Assembly (NCBI RefSeq): GCF_900107035.1
Contig: NZ_FNOJ01000003.1
Location: 62,001 to 126,000, forward strand
Source of the DNA: Alicyclobacillus hesperidum
Lineage (GTDB): Bacteria; Bacillota; Bacilli; Alicyclobacillales; Alicyclobacillaceae
DNA length: 64,000 bases
Direction of reading: 5' to 3'
This document shows, one piece after another, positions 54,827 through 64,000 of this stretch. The position numbers and the translations under genes were made by a program. Every line of letters starts with the position of its first letter. Position 1 is the first letter of the stretch. The notes beneath the pieces were generated by a model. It made no database searches, was not told the origin of the DNA, and saw only the letters and a program-made list of their open reading frames with translations.

Positions 54827-56758
54827 TCACTTCGACCAGTTCTCTATGGGAACGGGATCAATCGGATCAGCCGGCGTAAAGTTCAAGATAGCTCCAAAAA
54901 AGAACAACTGCGCTTCCAAGGCACGCTTCGCGTTTTCCGCCTTCCGAAACCCATGGCCTTCGCCCGGAAACAAAAGATAGGCGACGGGCACACCCTTCCT
55001 TTTTAGTGCCTCGACCATCAATTCCGCTTGATTGGGCGGTACTACTTTGTCGTCTTCACCCTGGAAGAAAATCACCGGGCACGCAAACTGATCCACGTGC
55101 TGTAAGGGCGATCTCGCGACAAATCGCTCCCGTTCCTCCGGATACCGACCAACGAGTTGCTCAATATAACGCGATTCAAACTTGTGTGTCTCCTTGGCGA
55201 GCAGAGCGAGATCGCTCACACCGTAGTGACTTGCACCAACGCGGAACAGATCGCGAAACGCAAGCACGGCCAGCGTGGTGTAGCCGCCGGCACTGCCACC
55301 CGTGATACACAGCCGATCGCGATCGACATCGCCACGCTCGACAAGATATAAGGCACCTTGGCAACAATCGTCGAGGTCGACGATGCCCCATTGCCCGGCC
55401 AGGCGCTCGCGGTACTTCCGCCCATACCCAGTGCTGCCGCCATAGTTGACATCGAGAACGCCAAAGCCGCGCGTCGTCCAGTACTGAATCGACAATTTGT
55501 AAACCGGCCGGGCTGCGCTGGTCGGACCGCCGTGCGACATCACCAATAGCGGTGGCCGCTCGGAAGCAGGTGCAACATACTGTGGATTGGTGGGCGGATA
55601 GTAAAAGCCGTAGGCCACCTCACCGCCCGTAGTCGGAAACACAATGGCCTCCGGCTCTGCAATCCAGTCGTCGCTAAGAGCGGCACTTGGTCCAAACTTG
55701 ACGGTGTCGACGCTCTTGCCATACACCTTCGCGATGACAGCAGGACGCCGCGTCGACATGGCGACACAGAACACACCACCCGCACCATCTGCGAACAAAT
55801 CGTCAAAGCCCGTGAACGCCGTCTCTATATCGGTCAAAGTACCTGTATCTACATCGATCTCACACAATCGCCCGAAGCCGTTCTCCACGTATGTAGCTAC
55901 GATGTGCGAATGGTCAATAAACGCATACGTCGAGCTACCCAGTTGCCAAAGCGGACGTCCAAATTCCACGTCGCGCGGTGCGACGGCGCGCGTACCGCCG
56001 GCATCCCAAGCGTACAGATTCCACCAGTTTGTCTTGTCTGACACGTAGAACAATTGCCCACGCGGGCTCCATTCGGGTTGGAAGATAGATTCTTCCCGTC
56101 CACCTGCGATCCGCTGTGCATTCGCGAGCTTCTCTCCATCCCAATCGGCTACATACAGGTAGGTCCCATTCCATGGCATATTTGGATGATCCCACGCGAT
56201 GTAAGCCAACCGCCTGCCGTCTGCCGATAGGCGCGGATACGCGTAAAAATCGTGTCCACTGGCGACGATGTCGACCCGACCGTCAGCAAGGCGCACGACC
56301 GCCAAGCTGTTGACCGGTTCGCCGCTCGTCCCGTGATCTTCCACAACGCCGAAAATGACATCCTCCGCGATAAACAAGTCGCCAAAGCGGAGCGCAGACG
56401 GCTGTGTCACAGACTCAGGCGGCAAAGGTTCTTCGCCAGCAAAGCGCACGCGATAGATACATTGATCCGAGAAGTTTACAAAATAGACGACGTCATTTTT
56501 GACCGCATATGCTCCACCGCCATATTCGTGTACGCGGGATCGAGCATTGAATGGGATCGGCAAACAGTCGATCTCGCGTCCGTCCGGCAACCGTTTCACA
56601 ATCGCAATGCGCCCCGCTTCGTGCGGTCGGCTCTCGAGCCAATACAGACTTTCGCCGTCCCACTTCGGACTGCCAAGCCCCGTCGCCGCCTGTACCACCT
56701 TATCCGCAGAGAGCGGTGACGCCCAAGCGCCGTAGCTCGCAAGCTGCTGTTTTGCCAT
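54827..56758 (-). CDS. S9-family prolyl-oligopeptidase-like serine peptidase
   Basis: The 643-residue protein has an N-terminal beta-propeller (about 1-380) and a C-terminal alpha/beta-hydrolase domain: SHGGPTSAARPVY, nucleophile in ITGGSAGGYTTLAVL, Asp in FFQGEDDKVVPP and His in FPGEGHGFRK. This is the dipeptidyl/acylaminoacyl-peptidase group (S9C). ATG 56758 follows GATGGGGGATGG. No signal peptide; cytosolic. It lies 18 bp behind ribH but is functionally unrelated. Confidence 0.93.
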   Translation of the reverse strand: MAKQQLASYGAWASPLSADKVVQAATGLGSPKWDGESLYWLESRPHEAGRIAIVKRLPDGREIDCLPIPFNARSRVHEYGGGAYAVKNDVVYFVNFSDQCIYRVRFAGEEPLPPESVTQPSALRFGDLFIAEDVIFGVVEDHGTSGEPVNSLAVVRLADGRVDIVASGHDFYAYPRLSADGRRLAYIAWDHPNMPWNGTYLYVADWDGEKLANAQRIAGGREESIFQPEWSPRGQLFYVSDKTNWWNLYAWDAGGTRAVAPRDVEFGRPLWQLGSSTYAFIDHSHIVATYVENGFGRLCEIDVDTGTLTDIETAFTGFDDLFADGAGGVFCVAMSTRRPAVIAKVYGKSVDTVKFGPSAALSDDWIAEPEAIVFPTTGGEVAYGFYYPPTNPQYVAPASERPPLLVMSHGGPTSAARPVYKLSIQYWTTRGFGVLDVNYGGSTGYGRKYRERLAGQWGIVDLDDCCQGALYLVERGDVDRDRLCITGGSAGGYTTLAVLAFRDLFRVGASHYGVSDLALLAKETHKFESRYIEQLVGRYPEERERFVARSPLQHVDQFACPVIFFQGEDDKVVPPNQAELMVEALKRKGVPVAYLLFPGEGHGFRKAENAKRALEAQLFFFGAILNFTPADPIDPVPIENWSK

Positions 56759-56776
56759 CACGCCATCCCCCATCCA

Positions 56777-57244
56777 TCAACCTTGTAACATCCGCCGCAG
56801 ATTCGCCATTTCAATAGCGCTGACAGCCGCATCCCAGCCTTTGTTTCCCGCCTTCGTGCCTGCGCGCTCAATCGCCTGTTCGATGGTATCTGTTGTCAGA
56901 ACTCCAAAAATTACCGGCGTGTCCGTGTTCATCGAAAGCTGAGCGACGCCCTTCGCCACTTCCGCTGAGACATAGTCGAAGTGCGGCGTTGAGCCCCGAA
57001 TCACGGCTCCTAGGGCGATTACGACATCAAAGCGACCACTCGTCGCCATCCACTTCGCGGCGGAAGGAATCTCGAACGCACCAGGCACCCAGGCGACCTC
57101 GACGTTGTCCTCTGGCAGGCCGTGCCGATTGAGCGCGTCCAGCGCACCGGACAACAGCTTGCTCGTGATGAACTCGTTAAACCTTGCAACGACAATGCCC
57201 ACACGTTGATTTGACGCCACCAATTGTGCTTCGTAAGTACGCAA
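56777..57244 (-). CDS. ribH: 6,7-dimethyl-8-ribityllumazine synthase
   Basis: The 155-residue enzyme condenses the pyrimidine and butanone phosphate in riboflavin synthesis. It shows [53 protein letters not shown] and the [19 protein letters not shown] block. TTG 57244 follows GAGGAG by nine bases and gives the normal family length; an ATG 60 bases upstream lacks family residues. It is the last rib gene of the operon. Confidence 0.95.
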   Translation of the reverse strand: MRTYEAQLVASNQRVGIVVARFNEFITSKLLSGALDALNRHGLPEDNVEVAWVPGAFEIPSAAKWMATSGRFDVVIALGAVIRGSTPHFDYVSAEVAKGVAQLSMNTDTPVIFGVLTTDTIEQAIERAGTKAGNKGWDAAVSAIEMANLRRMLQG

Positions 57245-57310
57245 ATTCGTCCACTCCTCTTGGCAATCCTGCTTGTCATAAGGTTTTACAATAGCCCACT
57301 CCACGTACGA

Positions 57311-58504
57311 TCACGGCAAGTCCAGCAGATGTCCCAACTTGTCTCGTTTCGTTCGCAGGTATAGTTCGTTGTGCGGGTTGCGATCCACCTGTAACGGCAC
57401 GCGCTCGACGACTTCAAGTCCATGTCCAGCAATGCCGCGCAACTTGCGCACGTTGTTGGTCAACAGCCGCATTTTGCGCACGCCGAGATCGCGCAAAATC
57501 TGCGCACCGATGCCGTAATCGCGAAGATCGTCAGGAAAGCCGAGACGGTGATTGGCTTCCACCGTATCCGCTCCCTCATCCTGGAGGGCGTAGGCACGAA
57601 TCTTGTTGAGAAGCCCAATCCCGCGCCCCTCCTGCCGCAGATACAGCAATACACCTTTGCCCGCTTCAGAAATTTGCCGCAATGCGGCGTGCAACTGGGG
57701 CCCACAGTCACAACGAAGCGAACCAAATGCATCGCCGGTCAGGCATTCCGAGTGCACCCTGACTAGCGTCGGTTCGCCGTCTGTCACATCGCCACAAACA
57801 AGCGCAATGTGCTCTTTGTCATCGACCTCGTTGGTATACACAACGGCCCGAAAATCGCCGTATGCGGTCGGCAAGTTTGCCTCCGCTTGGCGACTCACCA
57901 ATTTTTCCGAACGCTTGCGGTAGGCAATTAGGTCGGCGACGCTGATTAGCTTGAGGCCAAATCTCTGTGCCACTTCTTCCAGCTGTGGGAGACGTGCCAT
58001 CGTGCCATCTTCATTCAAAATTTCACAAATGACGCCAACCTCTGGTTCACCGGCAAGACGAGCGAGATCGACAGCCGCCTCGGTATGTCCGGCTCGCCGC
58101 AAGACACCGCCAGACTTTGCAATGAGCGGGAAGATGTGACCTGGCCTGCGAAAGTGTTCCGGTTTCGACGTCTCGGAGACGATCGCTGCGATCGTCTCCG
58201 CACGCTCATAGGCCGAAATTCCTGTATGTGTGCTGGCAGCATCGACGGAAACGGTAAAGGCCGTGCCAAAGTGGTCAGTATTGCGTTCAATCATCTGCGC
58301 GAAACCAAGGCGCGCCGCCCGCTCCGAGGTGACCGGCACACAAAGAAGGCCGCGGCCGTGCGTGATCATGAAGTTGACAACCTCTGGTGTGGCTTTCGCA
58401 CCAAGGGCAATAAAATCGCCTTCGTTTTCCCGATCCTCGTCATCGACGACGATGACGATGCGCCCCTCGCGCAGATCGGCGATAGCTGCTTCAATCGAAT
58501 CCAT
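57311..58504 (-). CDS. ribBA: Bifunctional 3,4-DHBP synthase / GTP cyclohydrolase II
   Basis: The 397-residue fusion has RibB first ([47 protein letters not shown]), then RibA with zinc Cys in [23 protein letters not shown] and [21 protein letters not shown]. It supplies both precursors of lumazine. It lies between ribE and ribH in the operon. Confidence 0.97.
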   Translation of the reverse strand: MDSIEAAIADLREGRIVIVVDDEDRENEGDFIALGAKATPEVVNFMITHGRGLLCVPVTSERAARLGFAQMIERNTDHFGTAFTVSVDAASTHTGISAYERAETIAAIVSETSKPEHFRRPGHIFPLIAKSGGVLRRAGHTEAAVDLARLAGEPEVGVICEILNEDGTMARLPQLEEVAQRFGLKLISVADLIAYRKRSEKLVSRQAEANLPTAYGDFRAVVYTNEVDDKEHIALVCGDVTDGEPTLVRVHSECLTGDAFGSLRCDCGPQLHAALRQISEAGKGVLLYLRQEGRGIGLLNKIRAYALQDEGADTVEANHRLGFPDDLRDYGIGAQILRDLGVRKMRLLTNNVRKLRGIAGHGLEVVERVPLQVDRNPHNELYLRTKRDKLGHLLDLP

Positions 58505-58528
58505 ACCTTCACCCCCACGTTCTACAAT

Positions 58529-59200
58529 TCACGCAAAACCATGCCGCGCCAGCATGTCTAACGTAATTCCACCTGTTGTTGAGCCTGAGGCTCCCTCATG
58601 TTCGACGGCAGCCCCTCCCATCAAGAGTCGTTCAACGTATTTGGCGACGATATCACACTCGATGTTCACGATTTCTCCTGGGCGTACGCCGCCAAATCGC
58701 GTTGCACCGCGCGTGTGAGGGATGATGGAAACGGAAAATGCCTGGCCGACAACGCGCATAATGGTGAGACTCACACCATCGACACAAACAGAGCCCTTGT
58801 CGACCATGTACCGGATGAGCGCAGGATCGACCTCAATGACCAGCACACGTGCAATGCCGTCTTGGCGCACCTCGCGCACGCGGCCTGTCCCGTCGATATG
58901 CCCGGAGACGATATGCCCACCAAAGCGCCCGCTGGCAGACATGGCGCGCTCGACGTGAACTGCGTCTCCAGCTTGCAGGCCACCAAGGTTGGATCGGCGC
59001 AGGGTCTCAGGCACAGCCGAGACGAAGAAATGATCTCCCTGCATGCGCTCGACCGTGAGACAGACGCCATTGACGGCAATGCTATCCCCCAACTGCATGT
59101 CTTCCATGATTTTGTCAGCTGCCAGTTCAAACGCGGCGCCATGTGGGCTCGCATCGACGCGGACGACGTGCGCCAACTCCTCGACCAACCCTGTGAACAT
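58529..59200 (-). CDS. ribE: Riboflavin synthase, alpha chain
   Basis: The 223-residue enzyme has two lumazine-binding repeats: MFTGLVEELAHV…GDSIAVNGVCLTV…HVERAM and GHIVSGHIDGTGRV…GSVCVDGVSLTIM…NIECD. It dismutates lumazine to riboflavin. It follows ribD with 12 bp between; GAGGAGGTGAG precedes ATG 59200. Confidence 0.96.
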   Translation of the reverse strand: MFTGLVEELAHVVRVDASPHGAAFELAADKIMEDMQLGDSIAVNGVCLTVERMQGDHFFVSAVPETLRRSNLGGLQAGDAVHVERAMSASGRFGGHIVSGHIDGTGRVREVRQDGIARVLVIEVDPALIRYMVDKGSVCVDGVSLTIMRVVGQAFSVSIIPHTRGATRFGGVRPGEIVNIECDIVAKYVERLLMGGAAVEHEGASGSTTGGITLDMLARHGFA

Positions 59201-59212
59201 GTTCTCACCTCC

Positions 59213-60319
59213 TCACGGCGCGTACTTCACGCGACCTGTGATACAAAGATCATCGCCAACTTGACGCACCGCAACATGATGAAGGGCAATCGCTTCGGCC
59301 ATAGACTGCGTAACTGCCCCCAGAAACGGCGGCAAGCCATTTAACAACAGCTTCGGTGCCACGTAGAAACACACGTCATCGATGAGCCTATCCTGCAAAA
59401 ACGCCGCCGCGAGCGTCGGGCCACCTTCAAGCAGAATCGAGTTCAGCCCAAGCGCAGCTAATTTGGGCAATGCCGCTGTGAGCGAAGTGCGGCCTTTGTC
59501 CCCGGCGACCGGGAGCCAAACAACCTGCCCTGCCGCCTCAATTTCCTGCACCCGCCTTTCGTCGGCAAGCGCGGATGGGGTCGTCACAATCACAGTTTGC
59601 CCGGGCTCGGCAAGCATGCGTGCCGAAGCTGGCAGCCGCAGCCCAGAATCAAAAATCACGCGAAGCGGCTGCCAATCGCCAGCCTGTTCGGTGTCTGAGT
59701 TGCGCACGGTCAATCGCGGATCATCCGCTAGGACGGTTCCAATACCGACTGCAATACCGGGGTGCTCCATCCGCAAACGTTGCACGTCCGCGCGTGCGAG
59801 TGGACCTGTGACGTACTGGCTATGGCCTGTGTTGGCGGCCACATGGCCGCTTAAGGTCAGCGCTGCCTTATACACGACGAGCGGCCTGCCCGACTGCAGT
59901 CGGTGAAAGAAAGCGCGGTTGAGTGCGCGAGCCTCGTCTTCTAGCACGCCGACCGTCACATCGATCCCGTGATCGCGAAGACGTGCAACGCCCCCCCCGG
60001 CCGTGCGGGGATCCGTGTCGAGCACGGCGACCACGACGCGTTTAATGCCGCTTGCCAAAATCGCCTCGCTGCACGGCGGTGTGCGCCCATGATGATTGCA
60101 AGGCTCGAGCGTTACATAAATCGTCGCACCTTGCGCTTTTTCCCCTGCCATTCGCAAAGCATAGATCTCCGCGTGCGGGTCGCCCGGTTTTAGATGCGCC
60201 CCTTGCCCGACGATCTCGCCGTCTCGCACGACAACCGCGCCAACGCGGGGATTTGGCGAGGTCTGCGCGCCGCCAAGACTTGCCACCGCAAGCGCATAAC
60301 GCATAAAATGCTCGTCCAC
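59213..60319 (-). CDS. ribD: Bifunctional deaminase/reductase RibD
   Basis: The 368-residue fusion has a deaminase with zinc site (GDPHAEIYAL, LEPCNHHGRTPPCSEAI) followed by the reductase domain (VYKAALTLSGHVAANTGHSQYVTG, RNSDTEQAGDWQPLRVIFDSGLRLP, LLEGGPTLAAAFLQD). GTG 60319 fits family N-termini (DEHFMRYALAVAS). It is the first gene of ribD-ribE-ribBA-ribH under the FMN riboswitch. Confidence 0.95.
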   Translation of the reverse strand: MDEHFMRYALAVASLGGAQTSPNPRVGAVVVRDGEIVGQGAHLKPGDPHAEIYALRMAGEKAQGATIYVTLEPCNHHGRTPPCSEAILASGIKRVVVAVLDTDPRTAGGGVARLRDHGIDVTVGVLEDEARALNRAFFHRLQSGRPLVVYKAALTLSGHVAANTGHSQYVTGPLARADVQRLRMEHPGIAVGIGTVLADDPRLTVRNSDTEQAGDWQPLRVIFDSGLRLPASARMLAEPGQTVIVTTPSALADERRVQEIEAAGQVVWLPVAGDKGRTSLTAALPKLAALGLNSILLEGGPTLAAAFLQDRLIDDVCFYVAPKLLLNGLPPFLGAVTQSMAEAIALHHVAVRQVGDDLCITGRVKYAP

Positions 60320-60351
60320 GTGCAGTGAAAACACCCCCACAAACGACAACA

Positions 60352-60376
60352 AGCGCCCCTGCATCGACAGGGGCGC
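60352..60376 (-). terminator. Hairpin between FMN riboswitch and ribD
   Basis: On the minus strand AGCGCCCCTG and CAGGGGCGCT form a 10-bp stem followed by TGTTGTCGTTTG. It is probably the expression platform of the riboswitch. Confidence 0.7.
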
Positions 60377-60450
60377 TCACAAACCACGATGAAATAACCG
60401 AACGACCAAGCCAAGGCGACATAGACACGCCAAATCCACTTGGTTCGATT

Positions 60451-60587
60451 CCTTCTTTCATCCGGACTGTACCGTCGGTACTGGATTCTCACCAGTTCCT
60501 GCCTATCTGGCTCGTGGACTCGCCGAACCTGTGTCGGATCACCACCGATCGGGAATTGGCCGCGTGGCCTCACCCTGCCCCGAAGGA
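60451..60587 (-). promoter_or_regulatory. FMN riboswitch (RFN element)
   Basis: The minus strand contains CCTTCGGGGCAGGGTGA, CGATCGGTGGTGA, AGCCAGATAGGCAGGAACTGGTGAGA and CCGACGGTACAGTCCGGATGAAAGAAGG pieces in the order of the RFN element. It should shut off the rib operon when FMN is plentiful. Confidence 0.95.
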
Positions 60588-60646
60588 TTGATTCAGTTGA
60601 ACATCCTTTATCATGACGAATTGCGGCAAGTTTCGCAAGCAAGTGC

Positions 60647-61585
60647 TTACCTAGATTGGACCTTATCTGGTCTGTCTGTTTCTTGACCGGCTTTCCGGTT
60701 TGCCGCATCTCGTTCTCTGTACTGCCCAAGAAAGAGAGCAAGTAGAATCATGACGCCACCCATGTAGAAATACAAGGACGGGCGTTCATGAACGATCGCG
60801 ATCGCCAATAGCACGCCAAATACGGGCTGCAGATAAAGCGTGATCGCCGCGCTGGCGACATCGTGATCTTGCAGGACGACAATCCACACGAGGTATGCGC
60901 CTGCGGTTGCAAGAACAGCCAGGAAAACGAGGCTCCAAAAGCTCGCAGGCGAAACTTGATGTGGCCAGGGATGGCCACTGGCCCAAAACAGCGGGACACA
61001 CCCGACGCCGCCCGCTAAGAGCATGATGGACGTCGCACCTGTCGCCGGCACGTCGGCAGTCAGACGCCCGGACACCGCATTATAGACGGCATAACATACA
61101 ACCGCTCCGAGCATGAGTAAATCGCCCGCGAGATAACCCGATACGCCCGGCCGAGGACAACCCGCAACGACCCACGCGCCGACGGCAGCAAGGCCCATTG
61201 CGAACCACCTGCGGGGACCAAGGCGCGTATGGAAGATAACGGACGACACCAAAAGAGTGAGCAGTGGTTCAAGTGCGATTGAAACCGCGCCCAGTGCTGG
61301 TGAGGATATGTGGATCCCGATGGTTTCCATCGTCACAGGAAGCGTAAACCCGAGTAAGCCAAGAAGAGCGATTCGGATGGTCTTTGGCAGGCTCCATGAA
61401 TTGCTATTTCGCCGATGAGCGAATAACGCTGGCGAAAGCAACAATCCCCCGACCAACATGCGCGACATGACAATGAGGGTGGGCGCAATCGACTCGGCGG
61501 CAATACTGGTTGCCGTAAAGCTGCCAGACCAGATGAGGTTCGCAAGGATCAACAACGTAAACAAAAACCATTTAGGCATACGCAA
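60647..61585 (-). CDS. EamA-family (DMT) transporter
   Basis: The 312-residue protein has about ten membrane helices in two EamA repeats (ANLIWSGSFTATSIAAESI…; LLMLGAVVCYAVYNAVSG…YLQPVFGVLLAIAIVHERPS). The hydrophilic C-terminus ends RKAGQETDRPDKVQSR. The substrate is unknown. A TTG start at 61585 has GGAGG at seven bases; the ATG two codons later is an alternative. It lies upstream of the FMN riboswitch, so it is probably not a flavin transporter under its control. Confidence 0.88.
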   Translation of the reverse strand: MRMPKWFLFTLLILANLIWSGSFTATSIAAESIAPTLIVMSRMLVGGLLLSPALFAHRRNSNSWSLPKTIRIALLGLLGFTLPVTMETIGIHISSPALGAVSIALEPLLTLLVSSVIFHTRLGPRRWFAMGLAAVGAWVVAGCPRPGVSGYLAGDLLMLGAVVCYAVYNAVSGRLTADVPATGATSIMLLAGGVGCVPLFWASGHPWPHQVSPASFWSLVFLAVLATAGAYLVWIVVLQDHDVASAAITLYLQPVFGVLLAIAIVHERPSLYFYMGGVMILLALFLGQYRERDAANRKAGQETDRPDKVQSR

Positions 61586-61691
61586 CGACCGGCCTCCATC
61601 TCTCCGTAGCCTATGCTACGACTTCGGCCGGCCGTTGCCAACTGGAAATCTTAATAAAGATTTGAGAAAAAGGTGACATGCGGAAGTCCGG

Positions 61692-61940
61692 TTATGACAT
61701 CGGAAATAGCGTCGGTTTGGCATAACGCGCTTTTCGCTCGCGGCGCGCTTGCTTTTGCAGTACAAGGTAGTGCTCCGTGACGAACGTCAGCGCATAACCT
61801 TTACGTTCCAGATTGCGGATTACATCACCAACGGTCATTCCGAGATAGTCCGCAATGACCACTTGTTCATCCGAACTGCTTCCCGCTGTGACGACAATTT
61901 CCGCACTCCCGGTCGCCATTTGGCGCAAGATGACAACCAC
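61692..61940 (-). CDS. Hypothetical protein, 82 residues
   Basis: The small soluble protein has an N-terminal beta strand (VVILRQMATGSAEIVVTAG) and a helical part with SDEQVVIADYLGMTVGDVIRNLERKGY, perhaps a ribbon-helix or sensor-like fold, ending basic (QARRERKARYAK). The family is not recognised. GTG 61940 has GGAGG eight bases upstream; ATG 61955 sits on that site. Confidence 0.6.
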   Translation of the reverse strand: MVVILRQMATGSAEIVVTAGSSSDEQVVIADYLGMTVGDVIRNLERKGYALTFVTEHYLVLQKQARRERKARYAKPTLFPMS

Positions 61941-62201
61941 GGCATTCACCTCCATGGTACATCCAATGCACCGATGGAACGTCCTAGGTAGGGCGTGTGT
62001 CCTGATGTAGGTATGGTGCCTTCAAACGTCAGGTTTTTGCGATTGTGGATGGCCATGTGATTCGATCACGTGGATAACCGGTTCAAATGTGTACTGATGA
62101 TTCACCACGTCGACAAGAAAATCCTCAACCTGTTTGTGGTCCATCACGAATGCATGCCCATTGAAGTTTAGAAACTGTAGCAACGAATCGCGGTCATGAA
62201 A

Positions 62202-62236
62202 AAGCCCCGCCATCGATCTGGCAGGCCTTTTCGGTG
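62202..62236. terminator. Bidirectional terminator-like hairpin
   Basis: AAAAAGCCCCGCCA and TGGCAGGCCTTTT pair over about 13 positions with one mismatch and one G-U pair, giving a stem with A/T-runs on both sides. It lies downstream of the IS66 fragment. Confidence 0.55.
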
Positions 62237-62289
62237 TTAGTACACTTTCCCCACCGAACTCCCGTCGGTAGCGTGTTTGACCAGGGCAA

Positions 62290-62480
62290 GAGTACCTCGA
62301 GCGTCAGCTGCCCGTCTTCCACATAGCACGCAAGCTTCGTCCACTGCTTCAGGTATTAGCTCATAGCCTGTCCTGGCGCGCTTGTCGGCAACACCAGCCG
62401 TTCTTGCGTTTCCAGCCATGCCAAAACGCGCCCAGCAACGACTCCTTGCGATGTCGTGTGCTGACAACAAGAAAGCGCGT
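62290..62480 (-). pseudogene. IS66-family transposase (TnpC) fragment, degenerate
   Basis: One minus-strand frame reads AGRVLAWLETQERLVLPTSAPGQAMS, a stop, then YLKQWTKLACYVEDGQLTLE. This matches the IS66 TnpC C-terminal pattern (…WLE…LPKS.LGKAI.Y.L.QW..L.RYLEDGRLEIDNN). The stop codon and loss of the following IDNN block show decay. No intact IS ends were found. Confidence 0.55.
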
Positions 62481-62619
62481 TACGAATCTGCCGTTCAAAC
62501 AGGAACCTGTGTCATCTGTACTTCCGCATCGTTTTGCCTTTTTCCGCAGGATGATTGACAATGGCCTTTAAGGAGCAAACCCTTGGCAGTTTTCGTACTT
62601 GAGATGGGAGGCAGGCAAC

Positions 62620-63602
<983 letters not shown>

Positions 63603-63606
<4 letters not shown>

Positions 63607-64000
63607 GCCCGAGCAGCCAAGACGGCAAGCACATCGGTCGGCGATAGCCCGGCATTGCGCCACAGCACCATCAAGTGATACAACAAATCGGCCGACTCCG
63701 CTGCCAACTCTCCCTGATCCCCGCCACGGCATTCATAAGCCACCGCAGCGAGTGCCGCCTCCGTCGCCTCTTCGCCTACCTTTTTACCGATTCGCAATGC
63801 ACCATGCTCGAACAAGTAAGTCGTATAACTCCCTTGCGGCCTATTGCAATAGCGTTCGTCAATCGTCTGCCAAAGGGTATCAAGCACCCGCCAATCCATC
63901 TGCAGTGGTGCAGCGCGGTCCGCCTCAACCATCGCCGACTCCGCCATCTCCGAATTGACCCAACCCTTTGCAGTCACAATCGCGTCATCGCCTGATCTTG
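63603..64000 (-). CDS. hisE: Phosphoribosyl-ATP pyrophosphatase (HisE), perhaps C-terminal half of HisIE; open at window edge
   Basis: The C-terminal domain ([47 protein letters not shown]…[13 protein letters not shown]) is HisE, the second step of histidine synthesis. The frame is still open at base 64000 ([20 protein letters not shown]…), so this may be the HisE half of a HisI-HisE fusion. A separate hisE starting at 63932 (ATG with GGCGGAG upstream) is also possible; the window cannot decide. Confidence 0.85.

Larger units (their letters stand above)
61941..62619. other. 680-bp stretch without an intact gene
   Basis: This stretch holds a degenerate IS66-type transposase fragment (about 62290-62480), a hairpin at 62202-62236 and, at its right end, the leader of the aldo/keto reductase gene. 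Short open frames on the minus strand lack ribosome-binding sites. It looks like a decayed insertion. Confidence 0.5.

Noticed and set aside
62022-62213. 63-codon minus-strand frame as a gene
   Set aside because: Its ATG lies inside the terminator-like hairpin (62202-62236), no ribosome-binding site is present, and the product matches nothing that I know.
62237-62561. Two minus-strand frames of 77 and 66 codons as small genes
   Set aside because: They overlap the IS66 transposase relic, which is read in the third frame; composition and lack of ribosome-binding sites suggest chance frames.

Overview
The window looks like chromosomal DNA of an endospore-forming member of the Bacilli, most likely an Alicyclobacillus-type organism. 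The genus call is inference: base composition is moderately high in G+C and sporulation sigma factor sigma-K is present. The gene set is Firmicute-like: SUF order sufC-D-S-U-B, a YtpB-type terpene synthase, a BshB2/YojF pair, RibDEBAH under an FMN riboswitch, and a YkoE/D/C-type ECF transporter under a TPP riboswitch. Most genes are ordinary housekeeping genes in short operons, with frequent 1-4 bp start/stop overlaps and many GTG or TTG starts.

Layout. 1-3.7 kb: pncB (cut by the window edge), an inositol-monophosphatase family gene, two small unknown genes, a possible 26-residue membrane peptide and a TlpA-like thioredoxin-fold protein. 3.8-11.3 kb: a 2-Cys peroxiredoxin, an Rrf2 regulator, a Rieske ferredoxin, sufB-U-S-D-C and a SufT/MIP18-type protein. 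11.3-14.4 kb: alanine dehydrogenase and an ECF sigma/anti-sigma/small HTH operon. 14.5-21.4 kb: pyrD, fabI, sod, iadA, folE, an unrecognised 395-residue protein and a GDSL hydrolase. 21.4-24.7 kb: sigK, split by a mobile element. 24.7-39.3 kb: HtrA protease, a tandem pair of dynamin-like GTPases, YtpB-like synthase, folB, YihY, RluA, Nfu, an unusual acetyltransferase, pcrA and a cyclophilin lipoprotein. 39.4-46.9 kb: acyl-CoA dehydrogenase, bshB2-yojF, rhodanese, SDR, a divergent ThyX-like protein, mnmA and a LysR regulator. 46.9-64 kb: transketolase, a membrane glycosyltransferase-like protein, esterase, the TPP-controlled ECF transporter, an S9 peptidase, the FMN-controlled rib operon, an EamA transporter, an IS66 relic, an aldo/keto reductase and hisE (open at the right edge).

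The main discovery candidate is at 21,488-24,694. The sigK gene is interrupted after codon 65 by a 2,475-bp element carrying only a large serine recombinase and a DedA-family membrane protein. Removing the element at a 2-bp AA core joins the halves exactly in frame and restores a 243-residue pro-sigma-K with the conserved VAKKFD junction. The element's own ends, joined at the same AA, form a dyad-symmetric site like a serine-integrase attP. This is a miniature 'skin' (sigK intervening) element, much smaller than the well-known B. subtilis one, with an unexpected cargo gene. Candidate mother-cell promoters precede both sigK and the recombinase.

Other points worth a look: a three-domain ATPase-ATPase-permease ECF fusion, a ThyX-fold protein lacking the signature motif, a zinc-finger/H1-like-tail/GNAT fusion, a DJ-1 homologue lacking its nucleophile, and a 26-residue membrane-peptide ORF with a good ribosome-binding site.
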